Part shown: piece after piece, positions 18,901 to 25,847 of the stretch
How positions within the stretch are numbered: the stretch's first letter is position 1
Layout of the letters: the number at the start of each line of letters is the position of its first letter
Origin: Sphaerochaeta sp.
GTDB lineage: Bacteria; Spirochaetota; Spirochaetia; Sphaerochaetales; Sphaerochaetaceae
Length of the DNA stretch: 44,677 nt
Assembly (NCBI GenBank): GCA_016342655.1
Contig: JAEINL010000026.1
Coordinates: 1 to 44,677, forward strand
Reading direction: 5' to 3'
Notes under the pieces: model-generated
Databases searched by the model: none
Told to the model about the DNA's origin: nothing
What the model saw: only the letters and a program-made list of their open reading frames with translations
Position numbers and translations under genes: made by a program

Positions 18901-19059
18901 CGTCATTTCCTCCAGCTCGTCTGAGGTTGCCTGCTCTATGGATAAGGCCAAGAGAAGAGGATCATCAACAGCGAGGGAGAATACAGAAAATGAACACCCC
19001 AAAAATAAGAGGGCAAAAATAATCAGTTTTCTGAATCGTAACCTTTCATTCTGTTTCAT
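15910..19059 (-). CDS. LptD/OstA-like outer-membrane protein
   Basis: 1049 aa. A hydrophobic signal (about residues 12-30) leads into an OstA-like periplasmic domain (beta repeats, about residues 80-240, with VVLQGNAVVEF and LLVTGGTTITE). The rest is a long beta-rich region of alternating residues expected to form a barrel; a segment with GVRMVGNPAIGFSSDRGMF resembles the LptD barrel entry. LptD inserts lipopolysaccharide into the outer leaflet. Whether this spirochaete makes LPS is unknown, so the cargo may be another glycolipid. The start is uncertain: ATG 19059 overlaps uvrA by 14 bases, and TTG 19074 is an alternative. I recall the uvrA neighbour being shared with Treponema. Confidence 0.72.
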   Translation of the reverse strand: MKQNERLRFRKLIIFALLFLGCSFSVFSLAVDDPLLLALSIEQATSDELEEMTKLRNLPLGTPEEMRSSLYTYHAIKAISLEEGLTSKQTYTLKIIDADSVSSYRSQSSLVVLQGNAVVEFSLKDDEQVKKLSADKMIVDLENTLLIAFGDVLFDEGGGSETVQTVTGDIVSLNWESKALLVTGGTTITERKNSEDEDVGFFTTGELISYSGSGDGIYFDKGFITTNEKHAYSSITAESLAFLSGGDLLVKNAYLSIGRVPVFWVPAFFVPGVRMVGNPAIGFSSDRGMFLNTTFEMYGTYPNFKKAETSSFTSLLAGEPDASFVPSGPIYRAREGELTPFEEWTTDSGSYLVLLADSYEKSGISIGLEAHTSLVSKKVVIDTDMRLAAHPDGKDTLTSSLDFPKVRMFGTNKVVVDTSWADLSITMPFYSDPSVRRLYGNRLTAFSFDSLFGKRQEFPTDYTGDVNSYVWKANGTFNFPTKLFGNFIKVAKISTLNASIDWLWARDTITSLYSYKVQKLTLPELQATISGELFSWSRNLGHTEKPETNQNDSDNGTAAIDPFFLDATLDEAYVPTLATKSKTLVAEGKQVITLGYSVDEKLIFSVANLGDANATWDTNKNFYTSTTPTLNLNVVLHPSFFTFNQKLSSPFITSEDRTKTTYLTRQFQLISATNASIPLIGLTYTLEEKLYTFRDSRTLNFYDWEDSGDFTFTKENVTKHQLKLAKSFCVGEGTLSPSITATLYPLTQSLLPALGYAIGPWTFSSSLKFVDRQGNLTAQLFSSSVKFSLPVLTLSLLGTYDLENLGNDRWSPLTLSGSGTLLMFEKQLSVKESFSFVASSALYGNNYFKDITTTISVPYVTSTLIYAGPSDALQAESLNTQVALKDLSYFWWKRRIALKLALDAKLSISFIDAYATSLSLTAKAGFSIAEFLDFSFSLTSSNRGFYHYYEESGFSFPLLWEDLLRSFDLFGEGRTATQFNMNTIAIELIHYMEDWSLNCKYTGSVVLLDNQYKWVPVVSVFLQWKTIPELKVDEKWTESSDEWTQITSS

Positions 19060-21880
19060 GGAGCATCTGAGCAAGATAATACCCCGTGAAAGAGTCTTTG
19101 CATAGGGAAACTTGCTCAGGAGTACCGCTGGTTACCACCAGACCACCCCCGTCTCCGCCTTCAGGACCAAGGTCGATAAGGTAATCTGCCTGTTTGATCA
19201 CATCAAGGTTGTGCTCTATGAGCACTACCGTATTGCCACTATCGACCAGACGGTTGATGACCTCCATCAGTTTCTTCACATCTGCAAAATGCAGACCTGT
19301 GGTAGGCTCATCCAAAACATACAAGGTCTTTCCTGTACCATACTTGGAGAGTTCCAGACTGAGCTTCACCCGCTGTGCTTCTCCACCACTGAGGGTAAGG
19401 GCACTCTGCCCTAGCTTGATATACCCCAAGCCTACTGAAATGAGGGTATCAACCTTGCGTTTGATGCGTGGGATTGCACTGAAAAACTCAGCTGCCTCAT
19501 CCATGGTCATGGAAAGAATTTCTGCAATGTTCTTACCCTTGTACCGTACAGAGAGCGTCTCCTTGTTGAACCGCTTCCCATGACAGACATCGCATGTCAC
19601 ATAGACATCAGGCAAAAAGTTCATCTCAATCTTCAGATTACCATCACCCTTACAGTTCTCACACCTTCCTCCAGAGACGTTGAAAGAGAAGCGCCCACTC
19701 TTGTAACCACGGGCCTTGCTCTCAGGAAGGGAGGCGTACAGCTCCCTGATGGGTGTGAATACACCTACGTACGTCGCTGGATTACTGCGGGGTGTACGCC
19801 CGATGGGACTCTGGTCAATGTTGATGACCTTATCAAGATGCTCAATGCCGGTTATGGAGGAATACCCGTCAAAATTCGGTTTCTTCTGGGCAATCTCCCG
19901 TTTTACCGCGGGAAGGAGCACCTCGTTGAGCAGGGAGCTCTTGCCGCTGCCGGAAACACCGGTGAGGACAATCATCTTACCCAAGGGGATATCCACATCA
20001 AGACTCTTGAGATTATTCTTGCACGCCCCCTTGATCACTATCTTTTTCCCATTGCCCTTGCGTCTCTTCTTCGGGATGGGAATGGTAAGCTTACGACTGA
20101 GAAATAAGCCGGTGATGCTTGCAGGGTTTGCTTCGATCTCGGCAGGAGTACCTTGGGCGATGATATATCCGCCATGTACGCCAGCCCCCGGTCCCAGGTC
20201 GACCACATAGTCCGCCTCCCGTATGGTAGCCTCATCATGTTCGACAACGAGGACCGTGTTGCCCAGGTCCCGAAGATTCTTCAGCGTATCGATGAGCTTC
20301 TGGTTGTCCTTCTGGTGCAACCCGATGGAGGGTTCGTCCAGGACATACAACACACCGCTGAGGGCACTCCCAATCTGGGTAGCAAGACGGATACGTTGGG
20401 CCTCCCCTCCGCTGAGGGTGGCACTGCTACGGTCAATGGTAAGATAGGTCAGCCCGACATCACTGAGGAAGCGTAAGCGCGACCGTATTTCCTTGAGTAT
20501 CTGCGCAGAGATTATCTTCTGATTCTCCGTAAGGGAAAAATCCTTGAACATCTCAAGGGACTCCTTTACAGAAAGCCTTGTCGCATCCATGATATTCATA
20601 CCCTTGATGATCACAGCCAATGCCTCAGGACGGAGTCTGTCCCCATGACAGCTGTCGCAGACATGGGAGTTTTGGAAGGAGTTCATCCACATGCGTATCT
20701 GCATGCTCTGTGTCTCGTAATAGCGGCGTTGCAAATCAGGTATCACTCCAGGAAAGGGTTTGTCGACCCGATAGAGCTCCTTGCGTTTTTCTCTCGAGTA
20801 CTCCATTGTAAGGCTTTCCTCAGTACCGTAGAGGATCGCATTGATGACTTCTGGCGATAATTTGCTAAACGGGGTGTTCAAGGTAAAGCCAAAGTGCTTG
20901 GCAAGCGCCTCAAAGGGAATTCGAGCCCACTCGGCATCTGGGTTTTGGGTGGCAATGGCACCCTTGTTGAAGCTTTTTGCATAGTCAGGGATAATAAGTT
21001 CAGGGTCAAACTCAGTCTTGACGCCCAGGCCGTTACAATCAGGGCAGGCTCCAAAGGGATTGTTGAAACTGAACAGACGTGGTTCCAGGTCAGGAAGGGT
21101 TATGCCACAATGGGAACAGCTGTTGCGTTCGCTGTATATCTCCTCATGCTCGCTGTTGTCCTCAGCTATGAAGGTAATCTTCACCAATCCGTTGGTCATC
21201 TCATTACAGGTCTCAATACTGGATGCAAGACGCTGCCGGGCATCTTGGCGCAGTATGAGTCGGTCCACCACCACATCAATGGAATGCTTCTGTTGTTTGT
21301 CGAGGGTGATGCTCTCATCGAGGTCTAGCAGAATGCCATCGACCTTTACTCTCTGGAAACCCCCACTCTTGGCATCTTCGAACACCTTCTTGAATTCACC
21401 CTTGCGTCCTATGGCGACAGGTGCGCTTACGATGATCTTGCTCTCATCCTGGGCTTTGTAGATGGCATCAATAATCTGGTCGACACTCATCTCAGTTATC
21501 TCGCGTCCGCACTTATGACAGTGGGGAGTCCCTATCCGGGACCAGAACAGACGATAGTAGTCGTAGATCTCTGTAATGGTTCCCACTGTCGATCGTGGGT
21601 TCTTATGCGTTGATTTCTGTTCGATGGCAATTGCAGGGCTGAGCCCTTCAATGTAATCAACATCAGGCTTGTCCATCCTATCAAGAAACATGCGTGCATA
21701 GGAGCTAAGGCTCTCTACGTATCGTCTCTGTCCCTCTGCAAAGATGGTATCGAAGGCAAGCGAACTCTTTCCGCTTCCGGAAAGTCCGCTAATGACTATG
21801 AGCTTATTCTTTTCCAGTTCGATATCTATGTTTTTCAGGTTGTGCTCGCGAGCACCCTTCACTATGAGTTTATTCTGCAT
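19046..21880 (-). CDS. uvrA: Excinuclease ABC subunit A
   Basis: 944 aa, standard UvrA length. Two ABC ATPase modules: Walker A GLSGSGKSS near residue 33 and GVSGSGKSS near residue 640, each with an LSGGEAQR signature. Zinc-binding CxxC pairs are visible (CSHCG...CPDCNG and CENCKG...CDVCHG). It recognises DNA damage with UvrB in nucleotide excision repair. It overlaps the 3' end of ispG by 11 bases. Confidence 0.98.
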   Translation of the reverse strand: MQNKLIVKGAREHNLKNIDIELEKNKLIVISGLSGSGKSSLAFDTIFAEGQRRYVESLSSYARMFLDRMDKPDVDYIEGLSPAIAIEQKSTHKNPRSTVGTITEIYDYYRLFWSRIGTPHCHKCGREITEMSVDQIIDAIYKAQDESKIIVSAPVAIGRKGEFKKVFEDAKSGGFQRVKVDGILLDLDESITLDKQQKHSIDVVVDRLILRQDARQRLASSIETCNEMTNGLVKITFIAEDNSEHEEIYSERNSCSHCGITLPDLEPRLFSFNNPFGACPDCNGLGVKTEFDPELIIPDYAKSFNKGAIATQNPDAEWARIPFEALAKHFGFTLNTPFSKLSPEVINAILYGTEESLTMEYSREKRKELYRVDKPFPGVIPDLQRRYYETQSMQIRMWMNSFQNSHVCDSCHGDRLRPEALAVIIKGMNIMDATRLSVKESLEMFKDFSLTENQKIISAQILKEIRSRLRFLSDVGLTYLTIDRSSATLSGGEAQRIRLATQIGSALSGVLYVLDEPSIGLHQKDNQKLIDTLKNLRDLGNTVLVVEHDEATIREADYVVDLGPGAGVHGGYIIAQGTPAEIEANPASITGLFLSRKLTIPIPKKRRKGNGKKIVIKGACKNNLKSLDVDIPLGKMIVLTGVSGSGKSSLLNEVLLPAVKREIAQKKPNFDGYSSITGIEHLDKVINIDQSPIGRTPRSNPATYVGVFTPIRELYASLPESKARGYKSGRFSFNVSGGRCENCKGDGNLKIEMNFLPDVYVTCDVCHGKRFNKETLSVRYKGKNIAEILSMTMDEAAEFFSAIPRIKRKVDTLISVGLGYIKLGQSALTLSGGEAQRVKLSLELSKYGTGKTLYVLDEPTTGLHFADVKKLMEVINRLVDSGNTVVLIEHNLDVIKQADYLIDLGPEGGDGGGLVVTSGTPEQVSLCKDSFTGYYLAQMLHETE

Positions 21881-22913
21881 TCCTTACCGCTTCCAATACT
21901 GCTTCCCTAGCCTCTTCAAGTTTGACTTTTCGAACCAGTTCTCCTTTTTCGTAGAGGAAAATATCCTTTCCAATACCTGTAATTGCAATGTCTGCATGCT
22001 TTGCCTCCCCTGGTCCGTTAACCTGACAGCCCATGATGGCAACGGTAAGGGGCTTCTGTACGCTCAGCAGTTCCTTTTCGATGGACTGCAGAAATCCTTG
22101 GGAGTCAAAACTGTGCCGTCCGCATCGGGGACAGCTTACAATGCGAATACCACCCTTCCGCAAGCCCAATGTCCTCAGGAGTTCCACACCTGCCTGAACT
22201 TCGGTCTCGATATCACCGGTTATGCTGATACGAAGCGTATTGCCGATACCCAAGGCAAGAAGTCTTCCCAAAGCCCAGGTGGAGCGGGTAACTGAAGAGA
22301 CTACAGAACCAGCTTCAGTCACTCCCAAATGAAGAGGATAGCCACTTTGTGAGGCAAACAGCCTGTTAGCCTCATAGGTCGTCTCTGTAGCACTAGCCTT
22401 CAGAGATACTACAGAGTTATAAAACCCCAGGCTCTCAAACCAGCCTAGATACTCAAGGGCAGAGTTGCTCATCAAATGTGGCATGCTCTCCTCCCCTTTG
22501 GGCAGAGAGCCACTATTGAGCCCGATGCGTATGGCAACGTTGTTGTCCAAGGCGCTTCTGACCACCTCATCAACTTTCCAACGGGCTCCGATATTACCTG
22601 GATTTATGCGTACCTTATGAGCACCGCATGCAATTGCATCCAGTGCCAATGTATAGTCGAAATGAATATCAGCCACCAAAGGAATAGGGCTATGCTTACA
22701 GAGCCAGGAAAAGCTTTCGTGGTCCTCAAGGCTTGGATAGGAGAAACGCAGGATGTCACATCCCATGGCATTGAGAGCTCCTATACGCCTGAGAAGCTCT
22801 TGCAGCTCAGCTTTATCGTGCGGAATTGCACTGTCATACATAGTTTGCACCAGAACAGGCAAATCCTTTCCAATTTTTCTATCGCCAATGGTAGATGTGT
22901 GATACTCGATCAT
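21870..22913 (-). CDS. ispG: 4-hydroxy-3-methylbut-2-enyl diphosphate synthase
   Basis: 347 aa. It catalyses the penultimate step of the MEP isoprenoid pathway. The 4Fe-4S ligands are C261 and C264 (SCPRCGRHS) and C296 (GCQVNGPGE), with the catalytic E303. The TIM-barrel half is of normal bacterial length, with no plant-type insert. GAGGAAG precedes ATG 22913. It is the first gene of the long operon reaching corC and implies that isoprenoids come from MEP rather than mevalonate. Confidence 0.96.
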   Translation of the reverse strand: MIEYHTSTIGDRKIGKDLPVLVQTMYDSAIPHDKAELQELLRRIGALNAMGCDILRFSYPSLEDHESFSWLCKHSPIPLVADIHFDYTLALDAIACGAHKVRINPGNIGARWKVDEVVRSALDNNVAIRIGLNSGSLPKGEESMPHLMSNSALEYLGWFESLGFYNSVVSLKASATETTYEANRLFASQSGYPLHLGVTEAGSVVSSVTRSTWALGRLLALGIGNTLRISITGDIETEVQAGVELLRTLGLRKGGIRIVSCPRCGRHSFDSQGFLQSIEKELLSVQKPLTVAIMGCQVNGPGEAKHADIAITGIGKDIFLYEKGELVRKVKLEEAREAVLEAVRNAE

Positions 22914-22998
22914 GATACTTCCTCACTTTACTGTTACCAATTCTACCGTTTCACCCTTTCTTTGTTAAGGGCTTGGTAAACGCCTGTATAGCTTTTTT

Positions 22999-23445
22999 TT
23001 ATTCCATGAGGGTGAAAATGAGTTTTCGTACCTTCGTCTGTTTACCAGGGGATTCCATTCCCACCGTATGGGGCTCACCAGGCATAAACAGAGCGAAATG
23101 CCCAACTTTGGCGTGAATAACACCAATAGGATCAGCGGCCAGGGTTGCCTGACCTTCCTGGTCAAAGGAGAGGGAACGGGCATGCTCCCGCCAGGAAACA
23201 GCCATGAGCTCCTCTCCAGACAACAGAATGTGGACCATAGTCTTTTCCTCAAATACCTGATACAGACGAGGCTTTCCAGAACTTGTATATTCAACAAGCT
23301 CATAGGAAATGCGAGGATTATGACATATTTTTTTGCCAACGGGCCCTTTCTCCCACTGTTTTGATTCAAGGATCATCAGTACATTGGGAAGCTCATCAAT
23401 GAGGGAATTGTATTGGGAAAGGGCTGGAAGCTGATCATAAATCAT
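22999..23445 (-). CDS. YhcH/YjgK/YiaL family protein (DUF386)
   Basis: 148 aa cupin-like protein of the family that includes EbgC and YiaL, often found near sialic acid, gulonate or galactoside catabolism. Visible signatures: the start MIYDQLPAL, the mid-region VHILLSGEELM, and LFMPGEPHTVGM, which supplies cupin metal-ligand histidines and acids. I chose ATG 23445, where AGAGGT precedes it and the family homology begins; the frame stays open a further 52 codons upstream to 23601. It has its own promoter and appears monocistronic. No sugar-catabolic genes flank it. Confidence 0.82.
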   Translation of the reverse strand: MIYDQLPALSQYNSLIDELPNVLMILESKQWEKGPVGKKICHNPRISYELVEYTSSGKPRLYQVFEEKTMVHILLSGEELMAVSWREHARSLSFDQEGQATLAADPIGVIHAKVGHFALFMPGEPHTVGMESPGKQTKVRKLIFTLME

Positions 23446-23863
23446 AGGTGTACCTCTAAGCTTCAGTATACAGGTTTCAGCAAGAAGGACAAGATTGAAA
23501 AAAGCACCTTCATGCATGAGGGGGCCAACGCCTACAGCCCCTTGAGGGCCTAATAAAAGGTAGCTCCTCCCGGACATAGGCGGTAACAGACCAGAAAACA
23601 CCCCTTACAAAATAGGCACCATCACCAACGGGTACCAAGATTCCATTAATTCGAAACCTCATAGACGCGTTCTTAGTCATAGCAACTACTACAACCACTA
23701 ATGAACGTAAAGGTAATAAGAATTCTATTCCCCATGGAGTTTCTCATGCAAATCTTTTGAAAGGCCAACAGCAAATGTTTTTAAATATTTTTTTGTTTTT
23801 TTTCCAACATCTTTTCTATATCACAAGAATCTTTTGATCTATGATGATCAAGGAGGAACCTTC
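23446..23863. other. Intergenic region between the YhcH-family gene and ogt
   Basis: About 418 bases with no gene I can support. The part next to the YhcH gene has two overlapping open frames on the minus strand (upstream extension of that gene to 23601, and 23510-23698 in another frame) that could be remnants of one frameshifted gene; neither matches a family I recognise. The part near ogt (23770-23830) is strongly AT-rich with T-runs. An inverted repeat TTGATC-TATGAT-GATCAA (23834-23851) sits just before the ogt ribosome site. Confidence 0.5.
23465..23492 (-). promoter_or_regulatory. Candidate promoter of the YhcH-family gene
   Basis: TTGTCC and TATACT are spaced 16 bases apart on the minus strand; the -10 lies 19 bases before the start codon. 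The -10 is close to consensus. It sits inside the open frame that extends upstream of the gene, arguing that this upstream reading is not translated from further up. Confidence 0.5.
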
Positions 23864-24349
23864 ATGAAAGCCACCGATGGAAATCCAGACTATTACGCTA
23901 CATACGAATCTCCTCTTGGCCCCATTACCTTACAGAGTGACGGAAAATCCCTGACAGCTTTGTATTTTGGCCTTCATGAGCAGGAGACTTTTGGTTGCTC
24001 TCCCTTGGAAATATTTACCCGGACTAGACAGGAGCTTGATGAGTATTTCTCAGGGAAGAGAAAAACCTTCTCTATTCCTTTGGAGACAAGGGGAACTCCT
24101 TTTCAGAAGCAGGTTTGGGATGCCCTCCTAGAAATTCCTTATGGAGAGACACGTTCCTATGAGGATATAGCAATCCGGATAGGCAAGCCAAAGGCTTGTC
24201 GTGCCATTGGCATGGCAAACAACCGCAACAAAATAGGTATTATCATCCCCTGCCATCGGGTTATCGGCAAGAATGGATTGTTGGTAGGGTATGCAGGTGG
24301 TCTTGATAAGAAGATAGGTTTGCTAGAGTTGGAAAAGAAATTTTTGTAG
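23864..24349 (+). CDS. ogt: Methylated-DNA--protein-cysteine methyltransferase
   Basis: 161 aa. It repairs O6-alkylguanine by suicidal transfer to cysteine. The active site is IIPCHRVIG with C130, and the helix-turn-helix region is IPYGETRSYEDIA (91-103). I chose ATG 23864 because AAGGAGGA lies eight bases upstream; an upstream in-frame ATG at 23834 would put that ribosome site inside the gene. It is a single-domain Ogt without an Ada regulatory half. An inverted repeat overlaps the leader. Confidence 0.95.
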   Translation: MKATDGNPDYYATYESPLGPITLQSDGKSLTALYFGLHEQETFGCSPLEIFTRTRQELDEYFSGKRKTFSIPLETRGTPFQKQVWDALLEIPYGETRSYEDIAIRIGKPKACRAIGMANNRNKIGIIIPCHRVIGKNGLLVGYAGGLDKKIGLLELEKKFL

Positions 24350-24369
24350 GGTTCAACAATACAATGAAA

Positions 24370-24579
24370 GGTATCAATACCCCAGGGCAAGCCCTGGAAA
24401 GAGGAGGCGTTGCCTCCTTTTCCGCCCCAAGGGGCGGGGTATCTCACCTTGCTTTCCCGCCACTCGCTCGGTAATGGAAGCATGCTTCCGCTACTCTCGC
24501 TTCGTTGGGGAATGAACTGTAGACAAAAATGTGCACGGTATACTGCATAGGTACAGCCCATGCATTGTATCGTGCACAT
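24370..24579. repeat. Array of six consecutive inverted repeats
   Basis: Tight hairpins follow each other: GGTAT/ATACC (24370-24381), CCAGGGC/GCCCTGG (24382-24397), AGGAGGC/GCCTCCT (24402-24418), CCGCCCC/GGGGCGG (24422-24437), the 14-base palindrome GGAAGCATGCTTCC (24476-24489), and an imperfect 20-base pair of arms beginning ATGTGCACG (24529-24548) and ending CGTGCACAT (24560-24579), 17 of 20 matching. Loops of the first four are only 2-3 bases. The first hairpins could terminate ogt, but the whole is too elaborate for that. It looks like a dispersed palindromic element; I cannot confirm other copies from this window. An open frame on the minus strand here is not credible as a gene. Confidence 0.75.
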
Positions 24580-24629
24580 AATCCACTCTGCTGCTATTCA
24601 CACAAGGTACATAGTAGCATTGGCCAAGT

Positions 24630-24899
24630 TTATTGCAAGTCCTTCTTCATCCTTTGAAAGTCTTCAATAGTTAGTTCACCCTTGGCATACCGGCGCTTTA
24701 TGATCACCATGGCTTCTGTTTCTTCGAATATCTGACGATGCCTTTTCCTTGTACTAACGATCAGAAGCACAACAGCTAAAGTCACCAGAGCCATAAAGCC
24801 TATCATCAGATACAAACCAAGAGGCGAATCACTATAGTTCAACCAGGAGAAGGCCCCTGTCCTGGGTATTCCTCTATACCCCCAATAATATCCATGCAT
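24630..24899 (-). CDS. Small SHOCT-domain membrane protein
   Basis: 89 aa. An aromatic N-terminus (MHGYYWGY), one membrane helix (about residues 29-50), a basic stretch, and a C-terminal SHOCT domain (about 64-88: IIKRRYAKGELTIEDFQRM). SHOCT modules are short helical hairpins of unknown molecular function, often at the ends of small membrane proteins and frequent near metal-resistance genes. AGGAGG lies seven bases before ATG 24899. It follows its sister gene by 11 bases in the same orientation, so the two share one promoter. Confidence 0.8.
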   Translation of the reverse strand: MHGYYWGYRGIPRTGAFSWLNYSDSPLGLYLMIGFMALVTLAVVLLIVSTRKRHRQIFEETEAMVIIKRRYAKGELTIEDFQRMKKDLQ

Positions 24900-24910
24900 C
24901 TAAAAACCTC

Positions 24911-25105
24911 CTAGTTCTTCTTGCTGAGTTCTTCTCTCATGCGTAGAAATTCGTCTTGAGAAAGTGTACCTTCGGCATATCTCTGTTTGAGAATGTCCAA
25001 TGGCGAACGATCATTGGTAGTGGGATTGTGATTTCTGGAGAAATCAGAATTGCGAAATAGAAAGTAAATTACCATGATGAAAAGCAATAATGGTATAAAC
25101 ATCAT
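24911..25105 (-). CDS. Very small SHOCT-domain membrane protein
   Basis: 64 aa from ATG 25105, with AAGGAG six bases upstream. An upstream TTG (25138) would put the ribosome site inside the gene and is rejected. A membrane helix (MMFIPLLLFIMVIYFLF, 1-17) precedes a polar linker and a SHOCT domain (about 37-60, ILKQRYAEGTLSQDEFLRM) closely similar to that of the downstream gene, suggesting duplication. It is the first gene of the pair and lies directly behind a CsoR-like palindrome. Confidence 0.78.
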   Translation of the reverse strand: MMFIPLLLFIMVIYFLFRNSDFSRNHNPTTNDRSPLDILKQRYAEGTLSQDEFLRMREELSKKN

Positions 25106-25116
25106 AAGTGGCTCCT

Positions 25117-25135
25117 TATACCCCCAGGGGGTATA
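25117..25135 (-). promoter_or_regulatory. CsoR-like palindromic operator
   Basis: TATACCCCC-A-GGGGGTATA is a perfect 9-base inverted repeat around one base. G/C tracts flanked by TATA are characteristic of operators for CsoR/RcnR/CstR-family repressors, which respond to copper, nickel or persulfide. It covers the predicted transcription start and lies one base before the ribosome site of the first SHOCT gene, an ideal place for repression. No CsoR-type gene is in this window. Confidence 0.7.
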
Positions 25136-25140
25136 CAAAC

Positions 25141-25169
25141 ATCATCATACTATTGCATCGATTTGTCAA
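25141..25169 (-). promoter_or_regulatory. Promoter of the SHOCT gene pair
   Basis: A consensus TTGACA (25164-25169) is followed after 17 bases by GATGAT (25141-25146) on the minus strand. The weak -10 with a perfect -35 fits a regulated promoter. The CsoR-like operator begins just downstream. Confidence 0.55.
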
Positions 25170-25171
25170 CC

Positions 25172-25200
25172 AATTAGCCTAGTAAAATACTAGGCTAATT
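25172..25200. repeat. Perfect 13-base inverted repeat
   Basis: AATTAGCCTAGTA and its complement flank AAA. It sits just upstream of the SHOCT promoter and downstream of the V-ATPase terminator. It could be a second terminator or a regulator site; no T-run follows on the minus strand, and the stem is AT-rich. Confidence 0.6.
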
Positions 25201-25310
25201 ATATCTAGTAGGTATTCTTGAAACTTTTCAGAATTTTAGCAGTGTAAAACGCACTTGATAGAATCAAGGGAAACAATTCTTGGTTTTGTGAATGTACAAT
25301 TCGTTTCTTC

Positions 25311-25356
25311 CATACAACAAAGGACACTCCCTTGCAGGAGTGCCCTTTGTTGTATG
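25311..25356 (-). terminator. Long hairpin terminating the V-ATPase operon
   Basis: CATACAACAAAGG, one mismatch, then CACTCC pair with GGAGTG and CCTTTGTTGTATG around CTTGCA. The stem is about 20 bases and nearly perfect. It starts 23 bases past the stop of subunit K. The tail is not a clean T-run, so termination strength is inferred from the stem. Confidence 0.7.
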
Positions 25357-25378
25357 TGAACCGTTGTTCTGTAACTTT

Positions 25379-25816
25379 TTATTGCAAAGCAAGCAAGCTA
25401 AAGACCAAGGTAAAGAGAGCTACAGTCTCAACAATACCAATGACGATAAAGTAGTTGGCTGTTCCCTTTCCAGTCTCTGCCAAGGCATCACAGGCACAAG
25501 CACTGGTCTTACCCTGCATCCAAGCGGAGAGTCCGATGGCCAGTCCACCAAATACACCAACGCCAAGGGCGAGCATGGAGGAAGCACCTGCTGCAATTGC
25601 GGCAGTGATGAAATTCATAAGCAGGAACCCGTAGATGGTCTGTGTCAGTGGAGCACCAGCGAAAGCGACCATGATAAAGGGAGCGGGCTTACCGTTTGCA
25701 TAACATTTCTTCCAGCCGCCGACAGCTGCCTGAGCTGCAGCACCTGCACCAAGACCGGAACCTAGAGCTGAAAGGGACAGGGCGCAAGCCAGTCCGATAA
25801 ATTCCACATTAGCCAT
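25379..25816 (-). CDS. ntpK: V-type ATPase subunit K (proteolipid)
   Basis: 145 aa membrane rotor subunit made of two helical hairpins (four helices). Compared with the Enterococcus hirae sodium-pumping K subunit, the ion-site residues appear conserved: T58, Q59 and Y62 (PLTQTIYGF), Q101 (WMQGKT) and the key carboxylate E130 in helix 4 (VIGIVETVALF). Only the second hairpin carries a carboxylate, as expected of duplicated V-type proteolipids. This favours sodium coupling over protons; that is inference from my recollection of the E. hirae site. It is the last gene of the operon, 31 bases after subunit I. Confidence 0.93.
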   Translation of the reverse strand: MANVEFIGLACALSLSALGSGLGAGAAAQAAVGGWKKCYANGKPAPFIMVAFAGAPLTQTIYGFLLMNFITAAIAAGASSMLALGVGVFGGLAIGLSAWMQGKTSACACDALAETGKGTANYFIVIGIVETVALFTLVFSLLALQ

Positions 25817-25847
25817 GTTTTCTCCTTAGTTGTTCTTAAACAACGAT

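Noticed and set aside
23834..23851. TTGATC/GATCAA inverted repeat before ogt as an operator
   Set aside because: Only six-base arms; likely by chance in AT-rich DNA, so only mentioned in the region note.
24157..24579. 140-residue minus-strand open frame covering ogt and the hairpin array
   Set aside because: It runs antisense through ogt and the palindromes; its composition (many W, P, S) follows from the hairpins.
24370..24579. Possible integron attC site
   Set aside because: No integrase, no R'/R'' core sites, and the array has more separate hairpins than an attC.
25106..25138. Upstream TTG start for the first SHOCT gene
   Set aside because: It would put both the AAGGAG site and the operator inside the coding region.
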